DNA of 60,000 nucleotides from Symsagittifera roscoffensis. Its lineage: Eukaryota; Xenacoelomorpha; Acoela; Convolutidae. Positions 9,546-19,186 of this stretch are shown here, one piece after another. Each line of letters starts with the position of its first letter. Position 1 is the stretch's first letter. The notes beneath the pieces are model-generated. The model had not been told where the DNA came from. It made no database searches and saw only the letters and a program-made list of their open reading frames with translations. Made by a program: the position numbers and the translations under genes. Location: contig NC_087067.1 of the NCBI RefSeq assembly GCF_963678635.1, forward strand, positions 52,384,233-52,444,232. The letters run 5' to 3'.

Positions 9546-11154
9546 TCCTTTTCTGTGAACTCTTTTAAATGTTGGTGACTTATTACAGCTTCCTTTTCTC
9601 CAACGCGATTGTTTTTATCTATTTCCGTACTTTTGAAGCGTTCTGTCGTTCTTTCGAGTATCTGCTGCGATATGCTATCAGTTGGCGCTCGTGGTATGTT
9701 TAGATCTATGTGCATAGTTTTTCTCATAGCTTCCCCACTAACGGAACCCTGGATTAGCATCGATCTTTCCACTATGCTCTGCGGGTCAATTATTGGATCC
9801 CTCTTGTTGCTTTTCTCAATCAGTTTTAGCAGCTCTCTATTGAAGGAATCTTCCATGTAATGCGGAATTTTTTGACCAAGCTTAATCTGTCCGTGCATTA
9901 GTGTTCGAGGGGGCTCTGCCATGTAGCGTGCAAGTTGTTGACGGAGGAGTTGCATCCCGTGTTCGTTTCTCTTCCTTTTCTCTTCCTTTTCTCGCCGCCT
10001 ATCTATGCACCCCTGGTACATTTTCTCAAGTTTTTCTTGGCACTTGTTTAGTGACATAGCAATGACAGGCTTGACTATATCCGATTTTATCATATCAGCC
10101 GCGTGCTTGGAATAACTCTTTTTACAAGTTTTGACAAGTTTTTCGACAAATTCGTCTAAATTTTTATCATTATAATCACTGTCACCAACATTAACAGAAA
10201 TCATCGTTTGCCGCGCGATGTCTGATTTCTGCTTAAGTTTTTCCGTTATTGCTTTAACTTCGTTTTTTGACTCAAAAAATTTCCAAGCTGTAGTGCAGTA
10301 ACCAGAAATTGTGACAGCTTTATTTAAAAAGTTTGCGGCGTTTTGCACTCCAGAACGACCGCCTGTTTTTGCATTCGCATGACTTTCACCTTTTTTCCAA
10401 GCCGATAACAACTTTCCAGCTTTACCTGTTACCGTCGACAAAATGGACGCCGATACCACTTCAAACTCTTCCTCGAGGACTTCCTCTAAAATCTCTTTAG
10501 TTTTATCATAGCCTAGGTCTTCTAAACTTTTGCGAATTTCTAGTTCGAGTTTTGTGAAGCTTATCATGTTCTTCTGCATAGCATAATCGGTAGCAGCTTT
10601 CACCAACTTGTCGAATTGGTTGGCTAGATAATCAGATCCATGATTAGTTGCACAATTAACTAATGCTTTGGAAATTTTCTTAGTACAATTTTTCGTAACC
10701 GCTTTGAAAAGACGTGCAAATCCGACTTTCTTCATTAAATCCATACCGCAGAGGTGACGCATTGGCTCGCCCCCAATTTTCAAGCCAAATTTGGACGCCT
10801 GAGCTCCACGTGAAAGAATAGCACCCACACCGCATGATAATCCCGCGTAAGTTAGACTTTCCATCTTGTATTCGGCGTAATTTTTCCAACTGAATTCGCC
10901 AGTGTATAAGCAATTAACAACGAACATTAAATCGCCGATGCCTTCGTTTGTCAAAGTGACTCCTACGTTAGAACCCAAACCAATACTTTTAACAGTAACC
11001 GCTAGGCCAAAAGCAATTTGGGCTGAAGCGATTGCAATTACCGGCAAAATTTTTATAAACGTTTTGCAAAGCTTCCCTATATTGGACTCTTCAACCTGAA
11101 TGACACCAGTAACTCCGTTTGAAGTAAGACTTTGAATTTCTGAAGTTTTTGTAT
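9521..11154 (-). CDS. Head exon: glycine-rich, membrane-like domain of unknown function
   Basis: The frame is open for about 540 codons from the acceptor at 11155. The N-terminal part has hydrophobic, Gly/Ala-rich stretches (VIAIASAQIAFGLAV, then GLSCGVGAILSRGA) around a conserved-looking GEFSWKNYAEYK motif, which could be amphipathic or membrane-associated helices. It then becomes helical and charged, with a KEEKRKRNEHG-type segment. From memory, similar GEFSWK-containing regions occur in large animal proteins that also carry SecA-type helicase domains; I cannot verify this here. The frame ends at 9521 only because of the A8 run at 9539-9546; one base fewer there joins it to the repeat tail. 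Confidence 0.6.
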
Positions 11155-12693
11155 CTAAAAAAAATAAAAAATAAGCGTACTCTTCAATGGTTTATGCTAA
11201 GTTTAAACAGCTGTTCATAATAAAAACAAACGACAGAAACATCCCGTACCGAAACAACTTTTTCTTTTTCTATTGGAAAAATTTTTTCAGTCTTTTACTG
11301 ACGAAAAGCACTTTTTTTTTAATGTTAAAGAAATCATTATGTAATTTCAAACAATGCAAAAATTTTAATGGCTTTGACGGGTGCCAGACATCAGGCCAAC
11401 TGAATAACAGTCGAAGTGCAAAAGAAGCGACTTCAGCCAAAAAACGATTCTGTGCATTCTGTACATTCTGTGCATTCTGTGCATTGTAAGTGCATTCCGC
11501 AGCAGGTCAAAATTAGTTTTGTCGCGGAACTTTTGCTACTTTTAGTTGAGCTTTTTTGCTGCTTTGGATTCCACAAACAAATATCTAAAACATTTTACCG
11601 CTGAAAATCGCTCCAAAAATAAGTGAATTTGTTAGAATCTGCAACCGTATTTGTGGAATCCAGAAGTTTGTGGAGTCAACAAACAAATAGTGAGACAGTT
11701 ATAAAGTTAAACTGAGCTGTTGCAAAATCTACAATTGTAAGCGGAATCGTCAAGTTCTAGGTGGGATTCCCAATTTGTAAGTGGAATCCGCTAAATTAAA
11801 GTGCATTCAGCTCTTTGTTTGCGGATTCCGTTCACATATATGAAAATATGTAGTAGCGTTTAAAATTATGCTTTTTTACAAGGTGGTCACCTGCAAATTC
11901 AATCTCAATTACTGCGTTGATCAGCTATCAGTTGAAATACCAAACGTTCGATCTCAATTCCTGTCAACCCAACTTAGATCTCAATTCTTGTCAACCCAAC
12001 TGCGATATCAGTTCCTGTCATACATACCCAACTTCGATCTCAACACCCAACTTCGACCTCAGTTCCGGTCAACCAACTTCGATTTCATTCCCTGTCAAAC
12101 ATACCTAACTTCGATCTCAGTTCCTGTCAAACACCCAGTTTCGATCTCAATTCCTGCCATCAATCTCGTTTACTGCCATCTCAATTTCTGCCACATGAAC
12201 GAACATAATTAAACAACTAATCACTTCTTTTTTTCAATTCAATTAAAATAAATACGTTTTAATTTTGCCTTTTATTAAAACTTTTTTACATTGCGGATCA
12301 GAACATAATGCAGTGATGAAAAAAATTCAGAATTTTTTTTTGAACTTATCATTTCACTCAACTGTAGTTGTTCCAGTTTTGTTGATATTTATCTTATGCT
12401 ACCTTACTCAAATTACTGTAGAAGTTATCTTACATCTTATGAACAAATTATTTCAAATAGATCGTTTAATCCTCATGAACAGTTTTGACGGACCGGCATA
12501 TTTTTCAGACCATAAAGTATACTGCACATAATTATGAGAAAACAGCAAATTGGATTACGGTTAAAATAAAAAGCTCAAATGAAAACAAACAGCCATAACA
12601 ACACTTAGTAAACATTTCAACTAGTTCAATCTAAATCATAAAAATAAATCCTTGGTTGACTTGCCAAAACGTTGCAAAATTGTGGCTAATTAG
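11155..12693. other. Intron or intergenic; no exon identified
   Basis: This stretch begins with the intron that precedes the 11154 acceptor on the minus strand. It contains a small cattctgtg/cattctgta microsatellite (about 11450-11487), scattered cca-caaa-tttgtgg words, and the tandem repeat at 11930-12190. Short open frames here lack coding character, and I found no upstream exon of the minus-strand gene. Confidence 0.4.
11930..12190. repeat. Degenerate ~25-bp minisatellite
   Basis: About ten imperfect copies follow the theme ccaacttcgatctcaattcc-tgtca. Unit length varies because of internal deletions. Opposing open frames across it are a by-product of the repeat. Confidence 0.8.
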
Positions 12694-12852
12694 GTGAGTG
12701 ATATCATTCAGATCGCAGCTGAAAAGGTTTTTGAGCCAAGCGCAAAGGATGACGTCAAGCTTTTTTGTGAAAAACTTAAAAATCTAATCAAACAAAAAAA
12801 CATCAAAAAATCTTCTTCAGCAAGCTCCGCCAAAACAGAAAGCTTTCTCAGG
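12694..12852 (+). CDS. Exon-like segment, product unknown
   Basis: An acceptor (gtggctaattag) precedes 12694 and a donor-like CAGG|GTGACA follows 12852. The 159-nt segment is in frame throughout, phase 0 at both ends, and encodes a charged, probably helical stretch (EKVFEPSAKDDVKLFCEKL, then Lys- and Ser-rich). Splicing to the next segment at 12988 keeps the frame and gives a 135-nt intron. The opposite strand is also open here (KFECQKKEDFARLISIGN), so the strand is not certain. No family recognised. Confidence 0.35.
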
Positions 12853-12987
12853 GTGACATCCGCATTTCCGATAGAAATCAATCTAGCAAAGTCTTCTTTC
12901 TTCTGGCACTCGAATTTCAAATAATCGACAAAAAAATTTTCCCCGGCGCGCAAGATTTTCTATTCAAGCTATAATCACGAATTTCAG

Positions 12988-13044
12988 ATAAAGTTGCAAC
13001 CGGGTGAAGTGCAGTTCAAATTTTCAGTATATCAGATGAAATGG
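12988..13044 (+). CDS. Small exon with consensus splice sites
   Basis: It is preceded by aatttcag and followed by ATGG|GTGAGT, a near-ideal donor. The 57-nt segment encodes 19 residues (IKLQPGEVQFKFSVYQMKW), phase 0 at both ends, compatible with the exon-like segment ending at 12852. Together they suggest a plus-strand gene starting left of 12.7 kb. No product can be assigned. Confidence 0.4.
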
Positions 13045-13131
13045 GTGAGTATACAAACAAATTATCCTTATGTTGGATGTGAATACTTAGTGGGTTGGTT
13101 ACACATTTGATTAATTGCATGATACTTTTAC

Positions 13132-13540
13132 CTATATTACACCGTTGATGCTTGAAACAAAATTCATCGGGAATTGGCTTCCAGGTTTTTTTCCTGGTTT
13201 TTTTTTGGCCTTGGACTTTAAGGATTTCTGTTCGGGTCTAGGTTTTTCAACATTCTTAATCATGATTTTCGGGAAATGATCCGGCAGTGATTCTTCGACC
13301 CGTTTCCTTGTTTTGGCTTGACACTCTTTTCTCAAATCAGTGTACTTAATGTATCAGCTGTCACGGCCCATTGGTTCATCTCCCGCAGTATCCTTAGGTT
13401 TATCGTTGATGATGACAATCCCTTCTTTGATACTCTCAGCATGTTCAAAAAAGACCATCAAGTTCCTGTGCAGACGTCTGGGTTGAACAATAACTTCTCT
13501 TTTCTTGAATCCCCTCTGTTGATGAGACAAGCATCATTGC
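13132..13540 (-). pseudogene. Coding-like block with one TGA, minus strand
   Basis: Read on the minus strand this is open for about 130 codons except one TGA at 13354-13356. It has strong coding texture: a KEGIVIINDKPKDTAGDEP stretch before the stop, then a basic YTDLRKECQAKTRKRVEES stretch and a Lys/Pro-rich end. The plus strand is also open over much of the same DNA, so only one of the two readings may be real. I do not recognise the product. Confidence 0.3.
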
Positions 13541-13689
13541 GTTCATGAAACTTTATTAAGATTCATGCTGCTGCATTTTCTTTTCTGTCTTCTGAGACGC
13601 TAAGGAAGGCGCTTACCGGCCATTCAGACGCAAATTCAATGTTAAAGCACCAACCGCTGATTATTAATGAAATTACAGAATTTTCTTAG
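13291..13689 (+). pseudogene. Coding-like block with one TGA, plus strand
   Basis: It is open from 13291 to the TAG at 13687-13689 apart from a TGA at 13546-13548. An acceptor-like ttttctcaaatcag lies at about 13340. The translation includes ILRFIVDDDNPFFDTLSMF and, after the stop, SSETLRKALTGHSDANSML, which reads like protein rather than chance. The first patch faintly recalls the N-terminal part of hAT-type transposases, but not enough to call it. It competes with the minus-strand reading of 13132-13540. Confidence 0.3.
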
Positions 13690-13731
13690 ACTGAAGTGAC
13701 GGCATCAAGGTTTTGTATTTTTTCCTTTGCC

Positions 13732-14033
13732 TTAAAAGCTTTAATAAGCCTGTAGTAAAATGGATCAAAGACTCTAAATTAAATAAATTGAGGAGCGACG
13801 AAATAATTGAAATGAAAGAAACCTTGAAACAAGAACTGACTCATGACAATTTCGCTGATGCAGGACTTATTGCTTCACTGATAATGAAGGCTTCACTGAT
13901 AAAAAATTATGTAGATGCTACAGTCGCCTGGTGTGCTGAAAAGAATGGAAAATTAATATGTAATTCTTGTACTCTTATCTTGATGATCCAATTAGAACTG
14001 GTGTTATCGATTAAATTGGTACTGGTAATTTGA
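13732..14033 (+). CDS. Exon-like segment, helical protein, unknown
   Basis: It follows a pyrimidine-rich tract ending ccttaaaag. About 100 codons are open; the first 75 have good coding texture (KWIKDSKLNKLRSDEIIEMK, then LTHDNFADAGLIASLIMKAS). The true 3' end is unclear because the last 25 codons look non-coding. No domain recognised. Confidence 0.3.
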
Positions 14034-14158
14034 CCGCACTCTAATTTTGATGGGAGACTGGCCATTGAACTGAAATCATTTCATCCTCATCTTGTGCTCA
14101 GTCTTAGTTGCGTCTAATTTTCCCTCCAAATCTACAAAGAAGTTACAGGTTCATGTAA

Positions 14159-14476
14159 AATGTCGAACGCTGAAGGCTTATGTTCAGTGCCTTCCAGTTC
14201 TCCATCGCCATGTGTAGTGCCTTCTAGTATCCCTAAGCCTCCGTCACATTCCGCATCACCAGAAACAATATCATGTGCTCTCCCACACCGTTAGCACTTT
14301 TGTGGGCACCCCAAGACCTTTCGCTTAGCCGACTCCGCCGACATCAACGTACCACTCTGCGACATGCCGATTCAATCCTCTCCATTGTAAATCAGTGCCA
14401 CCCTCAGCAGCACCACCCATATCCAAGCTACCTCAATTTCTATATCTCGGCCTTGCCGCAGGCGATTTCTCCATAG
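14159..14476 (+). pseudogene. Pro/Ser-rich coding relic
   Basis: An ATG at 14159 opens a Ser/Pro-rich frame (SVPSSSPSPCVVPSSIPKPP) that stops at 14291. A second frame, from about 14273 to the TAG at 14474-14476, and a third frame with PPSAAPPISKLP words continue the compositional bias. This pattern fits a proline-rich coding sequence broken by frameshifts. The GC content is higher than in the flanks. Confidence 0.3.
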
Positions 14477-15325
14477 CGGTCAGCATTTCCTCCTAATCGG
14501 GAAATTGAAAGATTAACGCTTGACCATGAGAGAAACAGAAATCACACGGAACCATGAGCAGATGAGTCCCCGGAACCACCAGACCACAGAAATGACGAGC
14601 CCACGGGAAGCCGCAAAATTGATCATGGAGAGCCAAGTAATGTAGTTGAAACAGTAAAATGATTAAGTAACTTTGAAAGCAAACACGTTATTCAAGCAAA
14701 ATATTTTTGATTAACTAAGTTTCGGACGATTTTGTAAATTATATCAAATTAAAAATAGCAGCCTGGAAAAGTCTACCGAGTTGAAAAATCCTATAATTAA
14801 CGGTGAAGCATTTTTACAGAGTGTCGAGAAGTCGCATGACTGCGCTGATTAAAAGAATGGGATCTTGTCCCACAAGAAACAATCGACTCTGTCTAGAGCC
14901 ATTGTCACGCTTCTATTCACATGGCACAGTTACACTCGATCATTTACACCACGGTACTTGCTGTCGTCCAGGCTTTTGTCGACATATAAAACAAAAGCGA
15001 TGAAGCTGAGCATAACCCAAGCATAAACCTAAGCATAAACCTGAGCATAACTTAAACAAGACCAGAACTGAAAAAGCTAGAGGAGAGTAAACATTCAGGA
15101 CGTGCCGTCTAATAAACCGACTAAATCAGAAAATTGAAATTCGAGAAATGCGAGGCTTAAAGCGAAGATTGATACAGATGATGTGGAAGTTTTTCGACGA
15201 TCAATTCTCAGAACAAAACAAGTGCACATGGGTCCTCTTCTGTGACTGCAGCATGTGCCGAAATAACTGGAAAAAATTTTGAGAAGTTTGGGGATATCAT
15301 CCCACCAGTATCCTACAGAAAATTC
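14477..15325. other. Scattered coding-like scraps, no model
   Basis: Small open stretches occur at 14803-15003, but both usable frames have stops and no splice signal is convincing. A short repeat of gcataa-cctaa/gagcataac lies at about 15010-15050. I cannot support a gene here. Confidence 0.3.
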
Positions 15326-15380
<55 letters not shown>

Positions 15381-15381
15381 G
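15326..15381. repeat. (CAA)n microsatellite, Gln-coding in one frame
   Basis: About 18 uninterrupted CAA triplets, starting just after a gaaaattca. In the plus frame this would read polyglutamine and run directly into the 59-bp block at 15384. The antisense frame gives a meaningless Cys run. Confidence 0.95.
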
Positions 15382-15383
15382 AA

Positions 15384-15442
15384 CCCTTCAAGAATGATGA
15401 CCTCTTTTTGGATTACCCCGGCAAAGTAGTCACCATTACCAA
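15384..15442 (+). repeat. 59-bp direct repeat, copy 1
   Basis: Identical over 59 bp to 16419-16477. The open plus frame in both copies encodes PFKNDDLFLDYPGKVVTITN. The flanks differ completely: copy 1 follows the CAA microsatellite and stops soon after 15442. Confidence 0.85.
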
Positions 15443-15494
15443 CTGTAGGCGTCTTTTTTTCAAAATTTTGATTTGATGAAGAAAAACTGATTTA

Positions 15495-15839
15495 ATGAAT
15501 CGGTTTTATATTGTCAAATCGTTGTGTCACCCACGTTTCAGTCTGACTAGTACAGGGCTTATTATAAGAACTACTTTTTCAGCGGGCTTTTCGGGACATT
15601 ACAAACTTGGCGTCGACTCGAATCTTTTCCGTCAATTCGTTTTAAAACGCGTTGTTCCGTATTTCCCCACTGGTTGCGCCAAGAAGAGCGCCAAGAAGAT
15701 CACCATACTGTTTTTTTCGGTGTCCAAAAAATTTATGAATAAAAGAGAATCAGACATGGAATCAATTAAGCAATCAGTGTCATTTTATAAAGGTTATCGT
15801 CATAAACCTGGAACAGCCGGAGAACTCTCTCGCACGTAA
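15495..15839 (+). CDS. Open frame of uncertain status
   Basis: About 115 codons are open on the plus strand with an internal basic segment (KRVVPYFPTGCAKKSAKK) and a plausible C-terminal stretch (YKGYRHKPGTAGELSRT). An acceptor-like ctactttttcag lies within it at about 15582. Codon texture is moderate and no family is recognised. The next 200 bp (15840-16040) have two competing frames with protein-like texture, so the locus is probably decayed. Confidence 0.25.
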   Translation: MNRFYIVKSLCHPRFSLTSTGLIIRTTFSAGFSGHYKLGVDSNLFRQFVLKRVVPYFPTGCAKKSAKKITILFFSVSKKFMNKRESDMESIKQSVSFYKGYRHKPGTAGELSRT

Positions 15840-16060
15840 GGTAACAAAGCATATTCCTTTATCCACCAGCCCTACGTTAAGGCTGGAGAAGCTGGAAATG
15901 CGAGCTTCAGAAATTTACCAGAAATTGGACGGATACACGTAGCAACTGGTTCTGCACGCATTGCACTCCCGACAAGATACACAACGTTATGTCGCCAGGT
16001 GCAGCGCGTACACATATTTGTTCAGCAGATGACGACATCGAAGTAATTACAAACTTTTAG

Positions 16061-16315
16061 TCAAAACAGAAGTGGGCAACCCATGGCCTGAAAAAAGTAG
16101 TTGACAACTTAATGATGCTACTGAGTGATGGATCGAAGCTGCTGCATGATAGATTAAAGAGAACGAGTCAGCCGCTTGAGAAATGAGCGATCCTGAAACA
16201 TACCGGCAACGCCATCGAAAGTTTTTCATATTCAGCAAGGGTTGCAGTGTCATGCAAGGACTCAGAGCTGAGTCGGCATGAATTGATTCAGAGAAAAATA
16301 TTTCCTATCTTTTAA
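16061..16315 (+). pseudogene. Exon-like segment with one TGA
   Basis: It follows an acceptor-like aattacaaacttttag at 16060. The frame is open to the TAA at 16313-16315 except for a TGA at 16184-16186. Before it, KWATHGLKKVVDNLMMLLSD and DRLKRTSQPLEK; after it, HTGNAIESFSYSARVAVSCK and DSELSRHELIQRK. Both sides are strongly protein-like and helical, so the TGA is probably a lesion. The product is unknown. Confidence 0.4.
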
Positions 16316-16418
16316 AGAAGTATTTTTTTAAATAACTCGATGAGTATATCATAAAACAAACTTCAATTTTGAATCATAATTTGAGTTTTATTTTTACTAG
16401 GTTTGATTGCTTTGCAAC

Positions 16419-16477
16419 CCCTTCAAGAATGATGACCTCTTTTTGGATTACCCCGGCAAAGTAGTCACCATTACCAA
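16419..16477 (+). repeat. 59-bp direct repeat, copy 2
   Basis: Perfect copy of 15384-15442. Here the open frame continues about 45 codons past the repeat (ADQHCLPSGFLSQYILEV onward) to a TAG at 16614-16616, so this copy looks like the more complete parent and copy 1 like a truncated duplicate. Confidence 0.85.
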
Positions 16478-16882
16478 TGCTGACCAGCACTGCCTCCCAT
16501 CAGGGTTTCTTAGTCAATACATATTGGAAGTTGCGTGTCCTATCAGGCGCGTGATAAATGCTTCAAATGAGGACTGCCATATTCATAAGAGGAACGTTTC
16601 CGTTGGTCGTTTATAGGTGAAAAAATAGTCATTTTAGAAGCCAGGAGAGACTTGGTACCTTTCGAGCAACTGCGCTTTGACTATGAAAACAAGGTTGCTT
16701 AAGCGTTGTTTGACGACAGCGGTTAAACGCACCATGTTTGTCGATTAGCATCTCCATGCAACAGTATGTAATTTTCACTTGTTGCTTTAGCAATTTTATC
16801 TTGTATTTTATCCAAAATTCATGTTTTGATTGGCATGCAGTTGGTCGATGTCTTAATTGACTGCTTTCCTCACTAAATTTAG

Positions 16883-17133
16883 GTCCAACAGAACACTGGA
16901 ATGGTTCTCGTGGGGAGCGTAGAGAAGTGGGAAAGAGACTTTTCAAACTCAATGTTCAGTACGGGGACCTAGGCAGAAACAACAACAGACTCAACGACCA
17001 CCAGTACGAGGACCTCAACTTTACCTGCTCATTTGACCAAACGGGACAGACTCAAAGACACTACAGGAAAGCTAATCTCAAGCTCAAGCTAATCTCACCT
17101 GCTAATGCGACCAAACCAAGGAATTTTATGTAA
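16883..17133 (+). CDS. Probable terminal exon, hydrophilic protein, unknown
   Basis: A clear acceptor (tcctcactaaatttag) ends at 16882. The frame is open for 82 codons to a TAA at 17131-17133 and has excellent coding texture, rich in Asn, Gln, Arg and Asp (GRNNNRLNDHQYEDLNFTCS, then DQTGQTQRHYRKANLKLKL). GC content is locally higher than in the flanks. It may be the last exon of the plus-strand gene whose other relics lie at 12.7-16.6 kb. I do not recognise a family. Confidence 0.45.
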
Positions 17134-17583
17134 TGAGGTTTTGAACATTAAACTCGTTTCGAAAGTTTTATCAGTTTTAATTTCTCTTCAATTCGACTTT
17201 CTATACCAGTTTGACTTTTTGTTCGTGATTTTAAATTTTAACACTCTTCGCATTGAATATAGGTTAAATTCAGGTTTGCAACTCAAACATTTTGATATTT
17301 TTTTCTGGTGAAACTTGCATTAGATTAATTTCAGCTGTATCTCCAAATTTCAGAGGGGCAAATTTCAAAGAGAATTTTTTAAATCTAATTGATCAGTCTA
17401 ATTGAAAAACGAATGAAAGGTATTAACTTAATTTTCTAAGTGAATCTAAATAAAAATATTCGATTCGGAAATTTATTGGATCACAGTACGGCTGGGTATT
17501 GTTTAAGGTGAATCCGAAAACTGAAATAAAAAATCGAAAGACCAATTAAACGTAATGCTTAAAATTAATTAGTTTCTAAAAGG

Positions 17584-17781
17584 TCACATATATGATTTTA
17601 TTTGACTGATGATCAAGAGTTGTTCGTGGATTTCGCTGACAACGGTTGAGGATTTGTGCGTAACTTCTGCATTTGTTTGTTCTAGCTCGGCATTGCTCAA
17701 GATTGTTGCATCAAAATGCGGCTTCTCACTCATAATCTCTGGAAGCAGCTGAATATTTTTTAAATCATCGGTTAAAATCAA
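17584..17781 (-). CDS. Exon-like segment, Glu/Thr-rich helix, unknown
   Basis: The minus-strand frame is open from a tentative acceptor (ttttcgagcaaaag) near 17782 to a TGA at 17584. The translation has coherent texture (LLPEIMSEKPHFDATILSNA, then a Glu/Thr/Ser helix and SEIHEQLLIISQIKSYM). It lies on the same strand as the 5.75-11.15 kb gene but its end phase does not obviously fit that gene's 11154 exon. No family assigned. Confidence 0.35.
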   Translation of the reverse strand: MILTDDLKNIQLLPEIMSEKPHFDATILSNAELEQTNAEVTHKSSTVVSEIHEQLLIISQIKSYM

Positions 17782-19186
17782 CTTTTGCTCGAAAACAAAA
17801 TATTATTAGTAAACGAAAAATGAGATCAAATAAACAGCTATTTGGGTTATGCTCACCTTTCCAGATTACTAAAATTATGCCAAAGGTATCATCTGGGATT
17901 CAACCAGTGTCATTTCTGTCCAAATATGATAAAAATAGCATAGTTATGTCCCACAAGAGGTTTAGATGTTTCCCATTAAAACAATAAGCGTAGAGTCTAA
18001 TCATGTTTTCGAAGAAAAGGCTTAAAATTTTTCTTACTCTCCTTAATTTTGAAGGACACAACTATCAAACTTGTATCTTAAAAAACTTTCCGCCTGTCTT
18101 ATTATGGATCTTGTTAAATACAATTTTACCTCTAGTTTAAGTTCATCAAACCTCCCCATATAAAAATTGAATGTAATTGTCACAATCATATGAATTTGTA
18201 TTTCTCAGAAAAACTTTTTTGTAGCATCCCTATTAAAAAAAACATGAACCTTATACGTGAATTGAAGACTAGCCGACTTGATCATGACGTACTAGTGTAC
18301 GTAACTGTTTCGTACGACCATTACTGTAACCTCATTGACTATTGCCGACATCCATTCTGGTTCTGTGTTTTCGCTTAATAAGGGTTCCGTCTCGTCCCTG
18401 GTCCAGTTTCATTGTCCCTGGACTGGATATCTAGGGCATACCCTTAACGTGGGTTAATTGAACGTCGTTTTAACACTGGACTTGTCGGAATTGGTCTACG
18501 GATTTGCTGTTCTGTTGTGAGGCAACATTTTGCTGTTCTGTTGTTCTGTTCTCTGTGAAGCTAGTTAATTCCCCCAACGGATCTTAGCTCGCCCACTATT
18601 TTGTGCTATGTGCATAAATTGTTCAGCTTCAACAAGGGATACTTGCGGTTCAGTGTTTGGAATATGCCTCAATTTTTCAGCTCTATGTTGCCCTAGAGCC
18701 ACGATTGCAGAAACCTTACTTTAACCACCAGTTTGACATTGCTCCATTAAAAGTGGTTGCTTATCATTGACGTAAGTGACTGAAAAAATGATCCCGGGAT
18801 ATGGTTGATTCTTTGATTCTTTGAAGATGTCGAACAAATAACTGTTTCAAATTACAGAGACCACCCGCATTTTCGCGGCACTAAATGGCTGCATTTGGCA
18901 TTTTTTTGCCAAGCGCTTTTGCGTTTTTTTGGGGACTGTTCCAACAACATGTTTTGTTCCTTTGGCCAAATCTTTGCCATCTTTCAGCAGATCAAAGCAT
19001 TTAGGTGTCTCGAGCTTTGTCTTTGGTTAGGACAAATAGCTTGTGGTGCTAGATTCGGTTCTGCTTTGGTTCCCGCAACTGCTGTCGCTGCTCATCCGAA
19101 AACACCCACCACACCAATCCGCAAAACAGAAAACAGCAGACTAGATAGACGTATTTCACCGACGGCAACATTCTGAGATTCCAGAC
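17782..19186. other. No gene seen; possible coding scrap near 18.9-19.1 kb
   Basis: Mostly featureless AT-rich DNA. Around 18895-19175 both strands have open stretches of about 90 codons with mixed texture (Gln/Lys-rich on minus, hydrophobic on plus); neither has splice support, so I do not call a gene. Confidence 0.35.

Larger units (their letters stand above)
5750..11154 (-). pseudogene. Spliced gene: membrane-like head, basic repeat tail; frame broken
   Basis: This is one minus-strand gene model joining collinear open segments. A 3' splice site (pyrimidine-rich tract then ttttttttag) ends an intron at 11155, so further 5' exons must lie upstream. The head exon runs 11154-9521, the basic repeat tail 9545-8497, an exon starting near 8013 runs to 7356 and on to 7005, and the last segment is 7030-5750 with a final stop. 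Tail repeats in the separate segments align with each other, which shows that they belong together. Lesions are an A8 run (9539-9546) that shifts the frame, a TGA at 7356-7358 where sister repeats have CGA, and an A10 run (7033-7042) that shifts the frame. Either this is a young pseudogene or the homopolymer lengths are assembly errors. Product unknown. Confidence 0.6.

Noticed and set aside
11868-12212. Long plus-strand frames over the 25-bp minisatellite
   Set aside because: The open frames follow from repeat periodicity; the peptide is a low-complexity reiteration.
12265-12531. Plus-strand 88-codon hydrophobic frame
   Set aside because: It is AT-driven, has no splice support and no consistent membrane topology.
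15095-15391. Minus-strand frame with a long cysteine run
   Set aside because: It is the antisense of the (CAA)n microsatellite and has no other coding feature.
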